A stretch of 64,000 nucleotides of DNA from Actomonas sp051209155 (GCA_051209155.1 JBPJGB010000006.1), one strand, 5' to 3'; shown: positions 42,303 through 51,776, numbered from the stretch's first letter. Notes: generated by a model not told the origin, from the sequence alone. Program-made: numbers and translations.

Positions 42303-42671
42303 TCAGTCGCGTTGGGGGTTTGGGGCGGGCATACGATCAGCGAGCCAAATGAGCAGGCGCAGCGCGCGTTCGGCGTCGGGCATGGCCGATTGATCATCGA
42401 AAAACTCGCCCATGCGTGCGCGGTGCAGGTCGAGTTCGCGGGCGAGGACCGCCCGAGCGCCACGGTGGCTGAGGTGAGGTTTGGTCAGGGCGACGAGGGC
42501 GTTCCAGAGAGGTGTGTCGTCTCCCGGGCGGAGGGTTGAACCACGGCTCAACTTGGGGCGGTTGGCTTGCTGGTGTTGGCGGGCGCGCCGGGCGATCTCG
42601 CGGGCGAGAATCTCAAGGCCCTCGGCCAAGCCCAACATTGCAGCCGTTCTCGGGTGAAGGGGCAGCGGCAT
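42303..42671 (-). CDS. Small HTH-like DNA-binding protein candidate
   Basis: 122 aa. The C-terminal half (LWNALVALTKPHLSHRGA, RAVLARELDLHRARMGEFFD, MPDAERALRLLIWLADR) has the helix-turn-helix spacing of small XRE-like proteins, with the AVLARELDLHRARMGEFF segment as the likely recognition unit. The N-terminal half is basic. I cannot place it in a named family with certainty. The gene is bracketed by three copies of a TGTTC-N7-GAACA palindrome, one of them 3 bp before its start codon, which suggests autoregulation. Confidence 0.55.
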   Translation of the reverse strand: MPLPLHPRTAAMLGLAEGLEILAREIARRARQHQQANRPKLSRGSTLRPGDDTPLWNALVALTKPHLSHRGARAVLARELDLHRARMGEFFDDQSAMPDAERALRLLIWLADRMPAPNPQRD

Positions 42672-42674
42672 GGA

Positions 42675-42693
42675 TTGTTCGTATTCCGAACAA
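42675..42693. promoter_or_regulatory. Palindrome B at the start of the HTH-like gene
   Basis: TTGTTCG (42675-42681) and CGAACAA (42687-42693) with a 5-nt centre. It overlaps the expected ribosome-binding region of the minus-strand gene starting at 42671. Binding here would block translation or transcription initiation. Confidence 0.65.
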
Positions 42694-42745
42694 GTTTAAG
42701 CGGCAAGCCGCGAGCGTCGGCCGGGTTCGTGCGTGGTGATTTCGG

Positions 42746-42770
42746 CCAATGTTCGTATTACGAACATTGG
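42746..42770. promoter_or_regulatory. Palindrome C upstream of the HTH-like gene
   Basis: CCAATGTTCGTA (42746-42757) and TACGAACATTGG (42759-42770) flank a single T; the core is identical to palindrome A. It lies about 75 bp before the start codon of the minus-strand HTH-like gene, a plausible operator position. Confidence 0.7.
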
Positions 42771-42909
42771 GGGAGTCGTGATTCGTAAGGGGGGAGGTTG
42801 GCTTGGCGGGGTGCTGGGCTGGTTGTGCAAGATGTTTGACCTAGGGTGAGCTGGGGGTGGGGCGGTTCCGGGGATAGCTTGCAGGTGCTTTCCCTCCCTA
42901 CCTCGACTC

Positions 42910-43608
42910 ATGTTAAACCCTGTTGGCCGCTGGGCTGTGCTGGTGTGCTCCGTGGGCTTCTCGCTCTACGGACTCGTCGCTTACTTTTTCTTTGAACCGG
43001 GGACCAATGTGCATCCGGAGATGCGCATGGCCTACGCCGCGAATCCGGTGCGGATCCTCTTGCACATTGGCTTCGGGGCGCTGGCGTTGGTGCTCGGGCC
43101 GCTCCAGTTTTTTCCGGAGCTGCGTCGGCGGTGGCCGCGGCTGCATCGCTCCCTCGGCTACCTCTATTTTCTGGCGGTGGGGGTGAGCGGCCTGGCAGGC
43201 CTGCTCACGGCGGCGATCGCGTTCGGCGGGCTGGTCGCGGTGACCGGTTTTGGGTCCTTGTCGATGATCTGGCTGGCCACCGCCGGCTTCGCTTTGGCGG
43301 CGGCGTGGCGTCGGGATTGGGTCACGCACGAGCGTTGGGCGCTGCGTTGCTTTGCGCTCACCTTTGCGGCGGTGACGCTGCGCGTGCACCTGGGCGCGTT
43401 CGTGGCGATCGGCGAGGCGTTCGAGAACTTTTATCCGGTGCTGGCGTGGGCCTGCTGGGTGCCCAACCTCCTGTTCGTCGAGTGGGTCCTGTTGGCGCCG
43501 GGCCGGCAGACTCAGGCGCAGGTGATGTTGCTGGAGGCCGAAGCCGAAGCGCAGGCGCGGTCGCGACTGGTTGACCGCTCGCGGCGCATCCTGCCGACGA
43601 GTCTTTGA
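42910..43608 (+). CDS. DUF2306 multi-spanning membrane protein
   Basis: 232 aa with about six transmembrane helices. The DUF2306 pattern is seen in ILLHIGFGALALVLGPLQFF, LHRSLGYLYFLAVGVSGLAG, and WRRDWVTHERWALRCFALT, with conserved His residues that could bind haem or metal, as in cytochrome b561-like families. Function unknown. The next gene follows 121 bp downstream. Confidence 0.85.
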   Translation: MLNPVGRWAVLVCSVGFSLYGLVAYFFFEPGTNVHPEMRMAYAANPVRILLHIGFGALALVLGPLQFFPELRRRWPRLHRSLGYLYFLAVGVSGLAGLLTAAIAFGGLVAVTGFGSLSMIWLATAGFALAAAWRRDWVTHERWALRCFALTFAAVTLRVHLGAFVAIGEAFENFYPVLAWACWVPNLLFVEWVLLAPGRQTQAQVMLLEAEAEAQARSRLVDRSRRILPTSL

Positions 43609-43729
43609 TCGCGCTGGGCGCTGTGAGCAGGGTGGCTTGCCGCGGCATTGCCGAGCTGCAGAGCCGAGTTACCGGGGTTGTGGGGAATTCGGATCGCGGT
43701 TGGAGCGCGTTTGGTCTGGGATCGCGGAC

Positions 43730-44371
43730 ATGACGTCCGAGGAAACCGCTGGCGAAACCTGGGCCAACAGTCTCACCCATGGGGTGGGGGTGCCGCTGAG
43801 CGTGGCGGGGCTGGTTTTGTTGTTGTTGGAAGCGTCCGGTGCCGGCGATGCATGGCGGGTGGTGAGCACCGCGATCTTTGGCACGACTCTCATTCTGCTC
43901 TACACGGCTTCGACCTTGTATCATGCGCTGCGCGGCGAGGCTTTGCGGCGGCGACTGCGCAAGTTCGACCACGCGGCGATCTTCCTGCTCATCGCGGGCA
44001 CCTACACACCGTTCCTGTTGGTGACGCTGCGCGGGCCGTGGGGGTGGAGTTTGTTTGGCGTGATCTGGGGCCTGGCGGTCGCGGGTGTGGTGCTGAAGTT
44101 CTGGTTCGCGGGCCGGTTCAAGGTCGCGTCCACCTTGGTCTATCTGGTGATGGGCTGGTTGGTGGTGCTGGCGCTCAAACCCTTGGTCGCAGCCTTGCCC
44201 AGCGGCGGCCTGACTTGGCTGATCGCCGGCGGGGCCTGCTACACGCTGGGCACGGTGTTCTACCTTTGGCGCCGCCTCGCCTACCACCACGCCGTGTGGC
44301 ACCTGTGGGTGCTCGGCGGCAGTGTGTGCCACTGGGTGGCGATCTACGGCTGGGTGGCGCAGCCGGCGTAG
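43730..44371 (+). CDS. Hemolysin III family (PAQR/TrhA-like) membrane protein
   Basis: 213 aa from the ATG at 43730, seven transmembrane helices. Family motifs: NSLTHGVGVPLS, LYTASTLYHALRG, RKFDHAAIFLLIAGTYTPF (conserved His-Asp-His metal set) and HHAVWHLWVLGGSVCHW. Members relate to progestin/adipoQ receptors and act in membrane energetics or homeostasis (TrhA/YqfA). 'Hemolysin' is a historical name; haemolysis is not implied. Confidence 0.9.
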   Translation: MTSEETAGETWANSLTHGVGVPLSVAGLVLLLLEASGAGDAWRVVSTAIFGTTLILLYTASTLYHALRGEALRRRLRKFDHAAIFLLIAGTYTPFLLVTLRGPWGWSLFGVIWGLAVAGVVLKFWFAGRFKVASTLVYLVMGWLVVLALKPLVAALPSGGLTWLIAGGACYTLGTVFYLWRRLAYHHAVWHLWVLGGSVCHWVAIYGWVAQPA

Positions 44372-44470
44372 GTGTGTGATGGCCGCGGGTGGCTCGACGT
44401 CCCGCGGCCACGAGGTCGAGCCCTATCAGTTAGCTGCGACCAATCCCTGCAAATGGCTTGGTGTTTCCGG

Positions 44471-45079
44471 TCAATTTGGCCGAGTGGCGGCGTTGCTGCG
44501 TCGCCTTTCGAGCTCTTGCGCTATCTCTGCATCACGCTTGGCAGCTTCTGCTTGAAGCATTTGGCGGCGTTGTTCGAGCGAGAGTGGAGGTTTGCTGAAT
44601 TCAACCGTGAGCAGTTCGAGTTCTTGGCGGATGACCGCCATTGGATCGGTGAAATCGGCGTGGCCGGCGCAGCGCGCGGCACCGGTGGTCGCATTGACAA
44701 GAATAGTGGGGCCAGGCGAGCCGTGCGCGCCATGCCCAAACTCGATCCGCCAGTCGTCCCCGGCTCGGGTAGGCAGGAAGCACATGCCGCAGCCGCCGTA
44801 TTCGCGGACCCGGTAGATGGTCGCGATATACCACGCCTCAAAGTCGTCGACTCCGTCAGCGATCGAAAACGTTTCAAGTTTGTGCAGGATCTTTTTTCCG
44901 CAAGTCCGGTAGGCAAAGGTCGCAAGTTGCTTGTCTGAATCAGAAAGATTGTCTGCCGCCATGGCGTTGGCGTAGTCGTCATCACAGTTTGGATACCGAT
45001 GCTCGGGTTCCTGACCAATCAGGGTCGCGGCGAACGCGACGTGAAGAAGGAGTATCCAGCGAGGCCGGGCCGGGTTCAT
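44471..45079 (-). CDS. Unknown secreted protein
   Basis: 202 aa with a signal peptide (ILLLHVAFAATLIGQE). Mature part: several cysteines (RYPNCDDDY, FAYRTCGKKIL, YGGCGMCFLP, AARCAGHADF), then a long charged C-terminal helix (LSLEQRRQMLQAEAAKRDAE). The Cys pattern suggests disulfides or a metal site. No family recognised. It lies downstream of the RND gene on the same strand, after a repeat fragment. Confidence 0.65.
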   Translation of the reverse strand: MNPARPRWILLLHVAFAATLIGQEPEHRYPNCDDDYANAMAADNLSDSDKQLATFAYRTCGKKILHKLETFSIADGVDDFEAWYIATIYRVREYGGCGMCFLPTRAGDDWRIEFGHGAHGSPGPTILVNATTGAARCAGHADFTDPMAVIRQELELLTVEFSKPPLSLEQRRQMLQAEAAKRDAEIAQELERRRSNAATRPN

Positions 45080-45128
45080 ATCAGTTCTTTACAACAGCAA
45101 CGGGTCCGGCGGCAACCCCGGCTACAAA

Positions 45129-48100
45129 TCAGTTCCGCCCCGGCAGGAGTTTGCGGCCGAGGGCTTTGACGTCTTCGAGCACCATGATGAGGGAGGGCAC
45201 GAGGATGAGGATGATGGGCGTCGCGAAGATGATGCCGGTGGCGAGGGAGACGACCATGGGAATGAGGAAGCGCGCCTGCACGCTGGTTTCCAGCATCATG
45301 GGCAAGAGACCGAGGCAGGTGGACAAGCTCGTGAGCAGGATGGGACGGAAGCGGCGGGAGATGCCGGCCAACGCGGCCTCGGTCGGGCTTTGGCCGCGGG
45401 CGCGACAGACGTTCATGTAGTCGAGCAGGACCACCGAGTCGTTCACCACCACACCGGTGAGGGCGACGATGCCGAAGAGCGAGATGAAGGTGAGGTCGTA
45501 ACCGAGCAGGAAGTGGCCGAGGATCGCACCGATCACGCCGAAGGGAATCGCTGACATGATCACGAAGGGCTGCAGGTAACTGCGGAGCTGCGCGCCGAGG
45601 ATGATGTAGATCAACATGAGCGCGATCATCATGTTGCGGGCGAGGCTTTGCAGGTCCTGCGCCTGGTCGCGGGTCTCGCCTTCGAAACTGGCGTTGAGGC
45701 TGGTGTAGCGCGCCTTGAGCTCGGGCAGGGTGTTGGCGTTGAGAAAGGCAATCACGTCGTTGGGCGTGGTGACGGCGGCGTCGACATCGGCGGTGACACT
45801 CACGATGCGGCGACCGTTGACGGTGTTGATCTGCGAATAACCCACCTGTTCCTCAATGGTGGCCACGGTGTTGAGCGGCACCTCGCGGCCGTCGCGCAGG
45901 CGGATGCGGGTGTCGCGCAGGGTGCCGAGGCTTTCGCGGTCGGCCTTGGGGTAGCGCACATAGACGATCACCTCGGAGCTGCCGCGTTGGATGCGTTGCA
46001 CTTCCTGGCCGAAGAAGGCAGTCCGCAACTGGCGACCGAGATCGGCCGGCGTGAGGCCGACGGCGAGGCCTTCGGGGGTGAGGTGGAAGAGGTATTCGGT
46101 TTTGCCGCGTTGGTAGCTGTTGGCGACGTTGAGGGTGCCGTCGATTTCCTCGAGCGCGGTCTTCAGGCGGTCGGCGGCCTCGTTGAGGCGTTCCTCAAGC
46201 GGGTGGCTGAGTTCGATCTCAATGTCGGCGCCGCCGCCGATGAGGGAACTTTGGAACTCGAGCGATTCGATGCCGGGCAGGTTGCGCACACGCTCGCGGA
46301 TCTTGGCCTCGATTTGGGAGGAGGTGTAGGAACGGTAGTCCGACGGCAGGAGCTGGATGTTGACCTGGCCGAGGTGCGCGCCCGAGCCGCCACCACCACC
46401 GCCGCCGGGGCCTCCGCTCTGCGCGGCGATCGAACCAATGCTTACGGAGACGCTTTCAAAAGCGGCGTGGCCAGCCTCGGTTTCGATCTCGTTGCGCACG
46501 GCGTAGACGGCGTCCTCGATGGTTTGAATCGTGCCTTCGGTGACCGCGAACGGCGTGCCTTGCGGCATGGTGAGGCTGATGCTGATGCGGTCGCCCTCGA
46601 TCTGGGGGAAGAAAATGAAGCGCACCAAACCGCCGCGCACCATGCCGATGGTGACGATGGCGATGGCCACAAACGCCGCGAAGGTGGCGTAGCGGTGCCG
46701 GATGGCGAAGTCGGCAAAGGGCACCACGCGGCCGTTGACGAATTTGCCCAACAGGGTGGTCACGCCGTCGCGCATGCGGGCCATGATGCCACGGCTCCAA
46801 CGCGTGGGGTTGGACAAATGTGACGGCAGGATGAAGTAGGCTTCCAGCAGGGAAATGAAGAGGATGACGATGACCACCGCGGGCACGACCTGGATGATCT
46901 GGCCGAGGGTGCCGGTGCTGAAGAGCAGTGGGGCAAAGGCGGCCATGGTGGTGAGCACACCGACACTGACCGGGGCGATGATGGCGCGCACCCCGCGCAG
47001 CACGGCGTATTTTTCGCCCTTAAACTCCTCCTGCGCCTCAAAGATACTTTCGCCGGTCACGATGCCGTCGTCGACCACGATGCCGAGCACCACGATGAGC
47101 GCGAAGAGCGAAACCATGTTGATGCTGACGCCAAACGCGTGGAGCAGCATGAGGCCGCCGAGAAACGAGATAGGGATAGCGGCGCTGGTCCAGACTGCGA
47201 GTTTGAGGTCGAGGAACAGGGTGAGGATGAGGAAGACCAACACGAAACCGAGCAGGCCGTTGCGCACCATGAGGCTGATGCGGTCCTTCAACACGGTGGT
47301 GTCGTCCTGCTGCAGACTCAGGTTCACCCCGGCCGGCAGCGAAAGCGTCTCGAGGTAGGCCTTCACCGCGGTGGCGACGGCGAGGGTGTCCTCCGTCTCG
47401 CTGCGTTTCACATCGATGAAGGCGGCGCGTTGGCCGTTGAATTTGCTGGTGAGGTTGGAGTCCTCGAGGCCGTCGATCACCGTGGCGATGTCGCCGAGGC
47501 GCAGCACCGAACCGTCGGGCAGCGAGCGGATGGCAATGGATTCAAACTCGGGGCCGGTATAGCGCTTTTCCTGCACGCGCAGGAGGATGTCGCCCTGGGC
47601 GGACTCGACGGTGCCGGCGGGAATGTCGGCGGAAAAGGCCGAGACGGCCTCGGAGACGGCAGCGAGGCTCAGGCCGTAGTCGCGTAGTTTTTCTTCGGAT
47701 ACCTCGATGGAGATCTGGTAGTCGCGGATGCCGCGCAGGGCGGTGAGGGCGACGCCGGGGAGTTGCTTGAGCTCGTCCTCGATGGTGTCGGCCCAGAAGC
47801 GCAGGGTCTTCTCCGGGGCGTCGCCGTAGATGGCGAGGGTGAGCACGTTGGGCGTGGGGCGGGCCTTGACCACGATGGGCCGTTCGGCGTCGGCCGGCGG
47901 GAAGGCGGTGAGGCCGCTCACGGCGGTGTCGACCTCGTTGTAAACGTCGTCGGCGTCGGCGAAATCCTTGAGCTCGATGCTCACCACGCCGCGACCCTCG
48001 GAGGCGGTGGCGGTGACGCGTTTGACGCCCTCGATGCCCTGCACGGCTTCCTCGATGCGGCTGGTGATGGAGTCGGCCACCTCGTAGGGCGTGGCGCCCG

Positions 48101-48290
48101 GGTAGGGCACGGTGACCGTGATGACGCGCGGGTCGATCGACGGGAAGGTCTCGGTGCGCATGTTGAGCGTGCTCACGAGTCCGCCGATGACGAGGAACGC
48201 CATCAGGATGTTGGCCGCGACGTGGTTGTCATTGAACCACGCGATGAGCCCGGTGGGCCGGGGTTCGGGATGCGGGTCGGGCGAGGCCAT
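45129..48290 (-). CDS. RND efflux pump inner-membrane transporter (AcrB/MexB/HAE1-type)
   Basis: 1053 aa, the normal length. Hallmarks: N-terminal helix with FNDNHVAANILMAFLVIGGL, the periplasmic porter domains, GIVVDDGIVTGESIFEAQ (the TM4 aspartate pair for proton relay) and FGIVALTGVVVNDSVVLLDY (TM10 region). A Gly-rich stretch lies in the docking region. It pumps drugs or other hydrophobic compounds together with the MFP and outer-membrane channel encoded upstream. Its ATG overlaps the stop of the MFP gene by one base, so translation is coupled. Confidence 0.95.
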   Translation of the reverse strand: MASPDPHPEPRPTGLIAWFNDNHVAANILMAFLVIGGLVSTLNMRTETFPSIDPRVITVTVPYPGATPYEVADSITSRIEEAVQGIEGVKRVTATASEGRGVVSIELKDFADADDVYNEVDTAVSGLTAFPPADAERPIVVKARPTPNVLTLAIYGDAPEKTLRFWADTIEDELKQLPGVALTALRGIRDYQISIEVSEEKLRDYGLSLAAVSEAVSAFSADIPAGTVESAQGDILLRVQEKRYTGPEFESIAIRSLPDGSVLRLGDIATVIDGLEDSNLTSKFNGQRAAFIDVKRSETEDTLAVATAVKAYLETLSLPAGVNLSLQQDDTTVLKDRISLMVRNGLLGFVLVFLILTLFLDLKLAVWTSAAIPISFLGGLMLLHAFGVSINMVSLFALIVVLGIVVDDGIVTGESIFEAQEEFKGEKYAVLRGVRAIIAPVSVGVLTTMAAFAPLLFSTGTLGQIIQVVPAVVIVILFISLLEAYFILPSHLSNPTRWSRGIMARMRDGVTTLLGKFVNGRVVPFADFAIRHRYATFAAFVAIAIVTIGMVRGGLVRFIFFPQIEGDRISISLTMPQGTPFAVTEGTIQTIEDAVYAVRNEIETEAGHAAFESVSVSIGSIAAQSGGPGGGGGGGSGAHLGQVNIQLLPSDYRSYTSSQIEAKIRERVRNLPGIESLEFQSSLIGGGADIEIELSHPLEERLNEAADRLKTALEEIDGTLNVANSYQRGKTEYLFHLTPEGLAVGLTPADLGRQLRTAFFGQEVQRIQRGSSEVIVYVRYPKADRESLGTLRDTRIRLRDGREVPLNTVATIEEQVGYSQINTVNGRRIVSVTADVDAAVTTPNDVIAFLNANTLPELKARYTSLNASFEGETRDQAQDLQSLARNMMIALMLIYIILGAQLRSYLQPFVIMSAIPFGVIGAILGHFLLGYDLTFISLFGIVALTGVVVNDSVVLLDYMNVCRARGQSPTEAALAGISRRFRPILLTSLSTCLGLLPMMLETSVQARFLIPMVVSLATGIIFATPIILILVPSLIMVLEDVKALGRKLLPGRN

Positions 48291-49459
48291 CAGAGCGAGG
48301 GGGCGGAGGTGGCGTTGGCGGAGGCGGGTTGCGGAGCCGCATCGCTGCGGCTGACGGCGGCGCCCTCCGCGGCGCCGGCGAGACGGTTGGTCACAACGAC
48401 CGCACCGGCGGGCAGGTTGCGCAGCGCGAGCGTGTCACCGTCGGCGTAAAGGATGTCGGGCTGGTGGGCCTGCAGGGTGTCGTCGGATGCGACGAGCCAG
48501 ATGACGCCGTTCTGCTGCAGGGCGCTGGCCGGGACCTGACTGATGGCGTCGAGTCGCGGGCCGTGAATGGTCACGCGGGTGAAGACGCCCGGCACGAGGT
48601 TGCCGGGGTCGTCGTTGAAGCCGAAACGCACGGTGGCGAAGCGGGTGTTGGGGTCGAGTTGGGCGGCGCTGCGGCGCAGGGTGCCGGCGTAGGTGCGGCT
48701 TTCGCCGAGGTGGTTGGCGGTGATTTCGATGGTGGCGTTGGCGGTGCCGAGCAACCACTCGAGGCGGCGGCCCTCGAGCGAGGAGACGACCTCGAGCGAG
48801 GCGAGGTCAAAGGCGCTGCCGTAGCTCTGGCCGGCCTGCACAAACTGACCGGGCGCGATGCGACTGGTGAGCACTCGACCGGCGAAGGGCAGGGTGTAGC
48901 GCGCGCGTTCGAGGGCGAGCTGGGCGGTGCCGAGCGCGGCCTCGGCGGCCTGCAGGTTGGCCTCGGCCTCGGCGAGCTGCGGCCGCCGGGCGACGAGATC
49001 GGGCGCGGCCTGACCGGGGTTGAGCTGAGCCCATTCGGCGACGGAGGCCTCGGCCTCGGCTTGGGCGAGCTGCAGCGCGGTGCGGGCGCGGGCGACCTCG
49101 GCGGCGCGGCTCTGAGCGGTGAGCTCGTAGTCGCGCGGGTCGATCTCAAAGAGCGTGGTGCCAGCGGTGAACGCGCCGCCCTCGTAGAAGGCTGGATGAA
49201 CCGCCTGCACCCGGCCGCTCACCTGCGGCACGAGGTTGATCTCAGTGCGGGCGCTGACGGTGCCGGTGGTGGTGAAGACGAGCTGGTAGGGCGCGGGGTC
49301 GACCGTGATCGTATCCACAAACAGGGCACGCGCGCCGCCGCCATTGCGGCCGGCGGGTTCGTAGCGCGTCTGCATGAGACGGTTGATCATGAAGGCGACC
49401 ACGACGAAGACGATGACGGCAACGAGTTGGATGAGGCCGGTGCGTTTGGAGGAGGGCAT
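48290..49459 (-). CDS. RND efflux membrane-fusion protein (periplasmic adaptor)
   Basis: 389 aa from the ATG at 49459. One N-terminal transmembrane anchor (LIQLVAVIVFVVVAFMINRL), a lipoyl-like half-motif VSARTEINLVPQVSGRVQAV, a long coiled-coil hairpin (~105-190), and a second half-motif LPFAGRVLTSRIAPGQFVQA. This is the standard HlyD/AcrA layout. It is the third gene of the TetR-OMF-MFP-RND operon. Its stop overlaps the RND start. Confidence 0.95.
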   Translation of the reverse strand: MPSSKRTGLIQLVAVIVFVVVAFMINRLMQTRYEPAGRNGGGARALFVDTITVDPAPYQLVFTTTGTVSARTEINLVPQVSGRVQAVHPAFYEGGAFTAGTTLFEIDPRDYELTAQSRAAEVARARTALQLAQAEAEASVAEWAQLNPGQAAPDLVARRPQLAEAEANLQAAEAALGTAQLALERARYTLPFAGRVLTSRIAPGQFVQAGQSYGSAFDLASLEVVSSLEGRRLEWLLGTANATIEITANHLGESRTYAGTLRRSAAQLDPNTRFATVRFGFNDDPGNLVPGVFTRVTIHGPRLDAISQVPASALQQNGVIWLVASDDTLQAHQPDILYADGDTLALRNLPAGAVVVTNRLAGAAEGAAVSRSDAAPQPASANATSAPSL

Positions 49460-49480
49460 GGGAAAGTGGGAGCTGGGTGC

Positions 49481-49620
49481 TGGTGGGCTGGTGGGCTGGT
49501 GGGCTGGTGGCTGGGTTCTGGGGACCGGGGTCACCCATCTTCGCCAAGGCTACGACGGGCGGGGACGACCCCGGCTACAGCGTGGGCAGGCATCTGTGTT
49601 TATCTGTGTAATCTGTGGTC
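49481..49620. repeat. Tandem 8-mers and palindromic repeat cluster in the efflux operon
   Basis: In the gap between the adaptor and outer-membrane channel genes: about four tandem units of TGGTGGGC (49481-49512), then a CCGGGGTC...GACCCCGGCTACAG palindrome (about 49525-49579), then ATCTGTGTTTATCTGTGTAA (49592 on). They interrupt an otherwise compact operon. Confidence 0.7.
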
Positions 49621-49650
49621 AAAAAAGGCGTGGAATCGGCGCGTTGGCTC

Positions 49651-51066
49651 TCAGGATTCGGCCTCGAGCCAGGTGCCGCCGAGGGCGAGGTAGAGGGCGA
49701 TGCGGGCGTTCCAGCGGGCCTGTTGGGTGCGCAGCCAGCCTTGCTCCGTGAGGTAGCGGCGCTGCTGGGTGTCGAGGAAGGAACGCAGGGTCACGATGCC
49801 GTTGCGGTAGCGTTCCTCGGTGAGGCGTTCGGCGGCGCGCAGGGCTTCGAGCGAGCGGGTCTGGGCGTCGAGCTGGCGGGCGAGCTCGCGGTCGGTCTGC
49901 AGGGCGCTTTCGACCTCGCGCAGGGCACCGAGCACGGTGTTGGCGTAGCGGGCGGCGAGTTCGCGGGCGGCGGCTTCCTGCAGGCGGAGGTTGGCCTGAA
50001 GGGCGCCGCCGGCAAAGAGGCGCTGGGTGAGGCTGGCGAGGACGGAACCGGCGAGCTGGTCGGTGGAGAAGAGTTGGTCGAAGTCGGTGCCGCCGACGCC
50101 GAGCGCACCGCCGAGGGTGAGTTTCGGATAAAGATCGGCCACGGCCACGCCGACCTGGGCAGTGGCTGCGCGGGCGCGGAGCTCGGCGGCGCGGAGATCG
50201 GGGCGACGGTCAAGCAAGGCGGCCGGCACGGCCGGCGCGGGGGCGGCGGGCGGCGCCAGCAACGGAAAGCTTTGGGCCGCGATCGAGGTGGTGCCGGGCG
50301 TGCGACCGAGCAGCACATCGAGGCGGTAGAGTTCGTCGGTGAGCTGGCGTTGGTAGAGCGGGACGTCGGCCTGGACGCTGGCGAGGTTGTCGCGGGCGAG
50401 GTAGACGTCGGCGGCGGTGGCGCCGTTGGTGCCGAGCTCGTAGCGACGTTGCACGAGGTCGGCGATGAGCTGGCGGTTGGCGGCGTTGTCGTGGGCGAGC
50501 TCGAGGAGGCGCTGGTTGACCGCGATGGCGACGCGACGGTTGAGGAGCTCGGCGATGAGGGTGTGGGAGAGGGCTTCCTGTTCGGCGGCAGCGGACAGGT
50601 AGCTCGCGGTGCTGGCCTCGATGCCGCGCCGGCGGGAGCCGAACAGGTCGAGGGTCCAGGAGACGTTGAGGTCGGCGCCGTAGGCTTCGTTGTAAACGCG
50701 GTCGCCGTTGGCGGTGGTGGTGAACGCGCGGCGAGCGTCGGCGCTGAGCGAGGCGGCGGGGAGATTGCCGCCGGTGGTGATGTTCAGGCGCTCCTCGGCT
50801 TGGGTGACGCGCTCGGTGGCTTCCTGCAGGGACAGGTTGGCGGCGAGCAGGGTATCGACCATCGCGGCGAAAGCCGGGTCATCGATCTGCGTCCACCAGC
50901 GGGTCATGCCGGGGGCGGCGAGCGCGGGCTCAGCGGGGGCGTTGACGAACTGCTCGGGCGGCGGGGCCGACAGTTCGGGGCGGGCGGGCGTCGGGCCGAC
51001 GGCGCAGCCGGCGAGAAGCGAAACGGTCACCACGCTGGCGCCAAGTTGAAGAAGGCGGGAACTCAT
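49651..51066 (-). CDS. RND efflux outer-membrane channel lipoprotein (NodT/OprM family)
   Basis: 471 aa with a lipobox (VSLLAGCAVGP, Cys at ~21). Two TolC-like helical repeats are visible, with FAAMVDTLLAANLSLQEATE, PAASLSADARRAF, and PDLRAAELRARAATAQVGVA in the second half. It forms the outer-membrane exit duct for the RND pump. The ATG at 51066 overlaps the stop of the upstream tetR gene (ATGA), so the operon order is tetR, channel, adaptor, pump. Confidence 0.95.
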   Translation of the reverse strand: MSSRLLQLGASVVTVSLLAGCAVGPTPARPELSAPPPEQFVNAPAEPALAAPGMTRWWTQIDDPAFAAMVDTLLAANLSLQEATERVTQAEERLNITTGGNLPAASLSADARRAFTTTANGDRVYNEAYGADLNVSWTLDLFGSRRRGIEASTASYLSAAAEQEALSHTLIAELLNRRVAIAVNQRLLELAHDNAANRQLIADLVQRRYELGTNGATAADVYLARDNLASVQADVPLYQRQLTDELYRLDVLLGRTPGTTSIAAQSFPLLAPPAAPAPAVPAALLDRRPDLRAAELRARAATAQVGVAVADLYPKLTLGGALGVGGTDFDQLFSTDQLAGSVLASLTQRLFAGGALQANLRLQEAAARELAARYANTVLGALREVESALQTDRELARQLDAQTRSLEALRAAERLTEERYRNGIVTLRSFLDTQQRRYLTEQGWLRTQQARWNARIALYLALGGTWLEAES

Positions 51067-51776
51067 GAGCGGGAAGCGGCGGAGAAAGGCGGGAGGTTGA
51101 GGCAGGCGTCGGCGTGGGCCTGGAGGACCTGGCGGATGAGGGCGACGTGGTCGGCGGTGAGGGCCTTGGTGCCGAGGCTGCGCAGCAAGCTCTCGCGGCT
51201 GACGGCGAAACCGAGCATCTGCCCGAACAAGGCATGGACGCGGATACGGGCTTCGTTGCTGGCGGGATCGACGCCGGTGGCGGCGCCCAGCAACAGGAGG
51301 AGCTTGGACTGCACCCGGTCGAAGCAGTTGTCGTAGATGTGATCGAAGGCCGGGGTTGGCCGGGACTGCTCCCGCACGATGATGCGGGACCAGAGGCGGA
51401 TCTCGTCGGACTGCACCATGGTGTCGGCCATTGTGTCGATGAGACGCAGGAAAGCGCTCCGGGCTACGGCGGGGTTGAATTTTGTGGCGGTGACTTCGGC
51501 GACCAGCGCTTCGGCGGTGGGCCGGACGGCCGCCTGCAGGCGACCGACGATGTAGTCGATCACGGCGAGGTAGAGGCCGTCCTTGTGACCGAAATGGTAG
51601 TTGATTGCGGCCACGTTGGCGCCGGAGGCCTCGCAGAGCATGCGGGTGGTGGTGCCCTTGAGGCCGTATTCACCAAAAAGTTCGAGCCCGGCTTCAACCA
51701 AGGCCTGACGCGTGCGGCAGCCGCGCTGTTCACGGCGGTCGGTGGGCAGGGTTTCGAGCGTGGCCGAGGTCGGCAT
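51063..51776 (-). CDS. TetR/AcrR family regulator with CerR-like C-terminal domain
   Basis: 237 aa from the ATG at 51776. N-terminal HTH: QALVEAGLELFGEYGLKGTT, TRMLCEASGANVAAINYHFG. The C-terminal part (VARSAFLRLIDTMADTMVQS, RIIVREQSRPTPAFDHIYDN) fits the CerR / DUF1956 ligand domain. It heads the efflux operon and should repress it through the palindrome at 51790-51807, 13 bp upstream of its own start. Confidence 0.9.
   Translation of the reverse strand: MPTSATLETLPTDRREQRGCRTRQALVEAGLELFGEYGLKGTTTRMLCEASGANVAAINYHFGHKDGLYLAVIDYIVGRLQAAVRPTAEALVAEVTATKFNPAVARSAFLRLIDTMADTMVQSDEIRLWSRIIVREQSRPTPAFDHIYDNCFDRVQSKLLLLLGAATGVDPASNEARIRVHALFGQMLGFAVSRESLLRSLGTKALTADHVALIRQVLQAHADACLNLPPFSAASRS

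Noticed and set aside
42675..42770. LexA boxes
   Set aside because: Spacing between TGTTC and GAACA is 7, not the reported 4 for verrucomicrobial LexA, and no SOS gene is adjacent.
49481..49512. Tandem 8-mers as a CRISPR-like array
   Set aside because: Repeats are contiguous 8-nt units without spacers.
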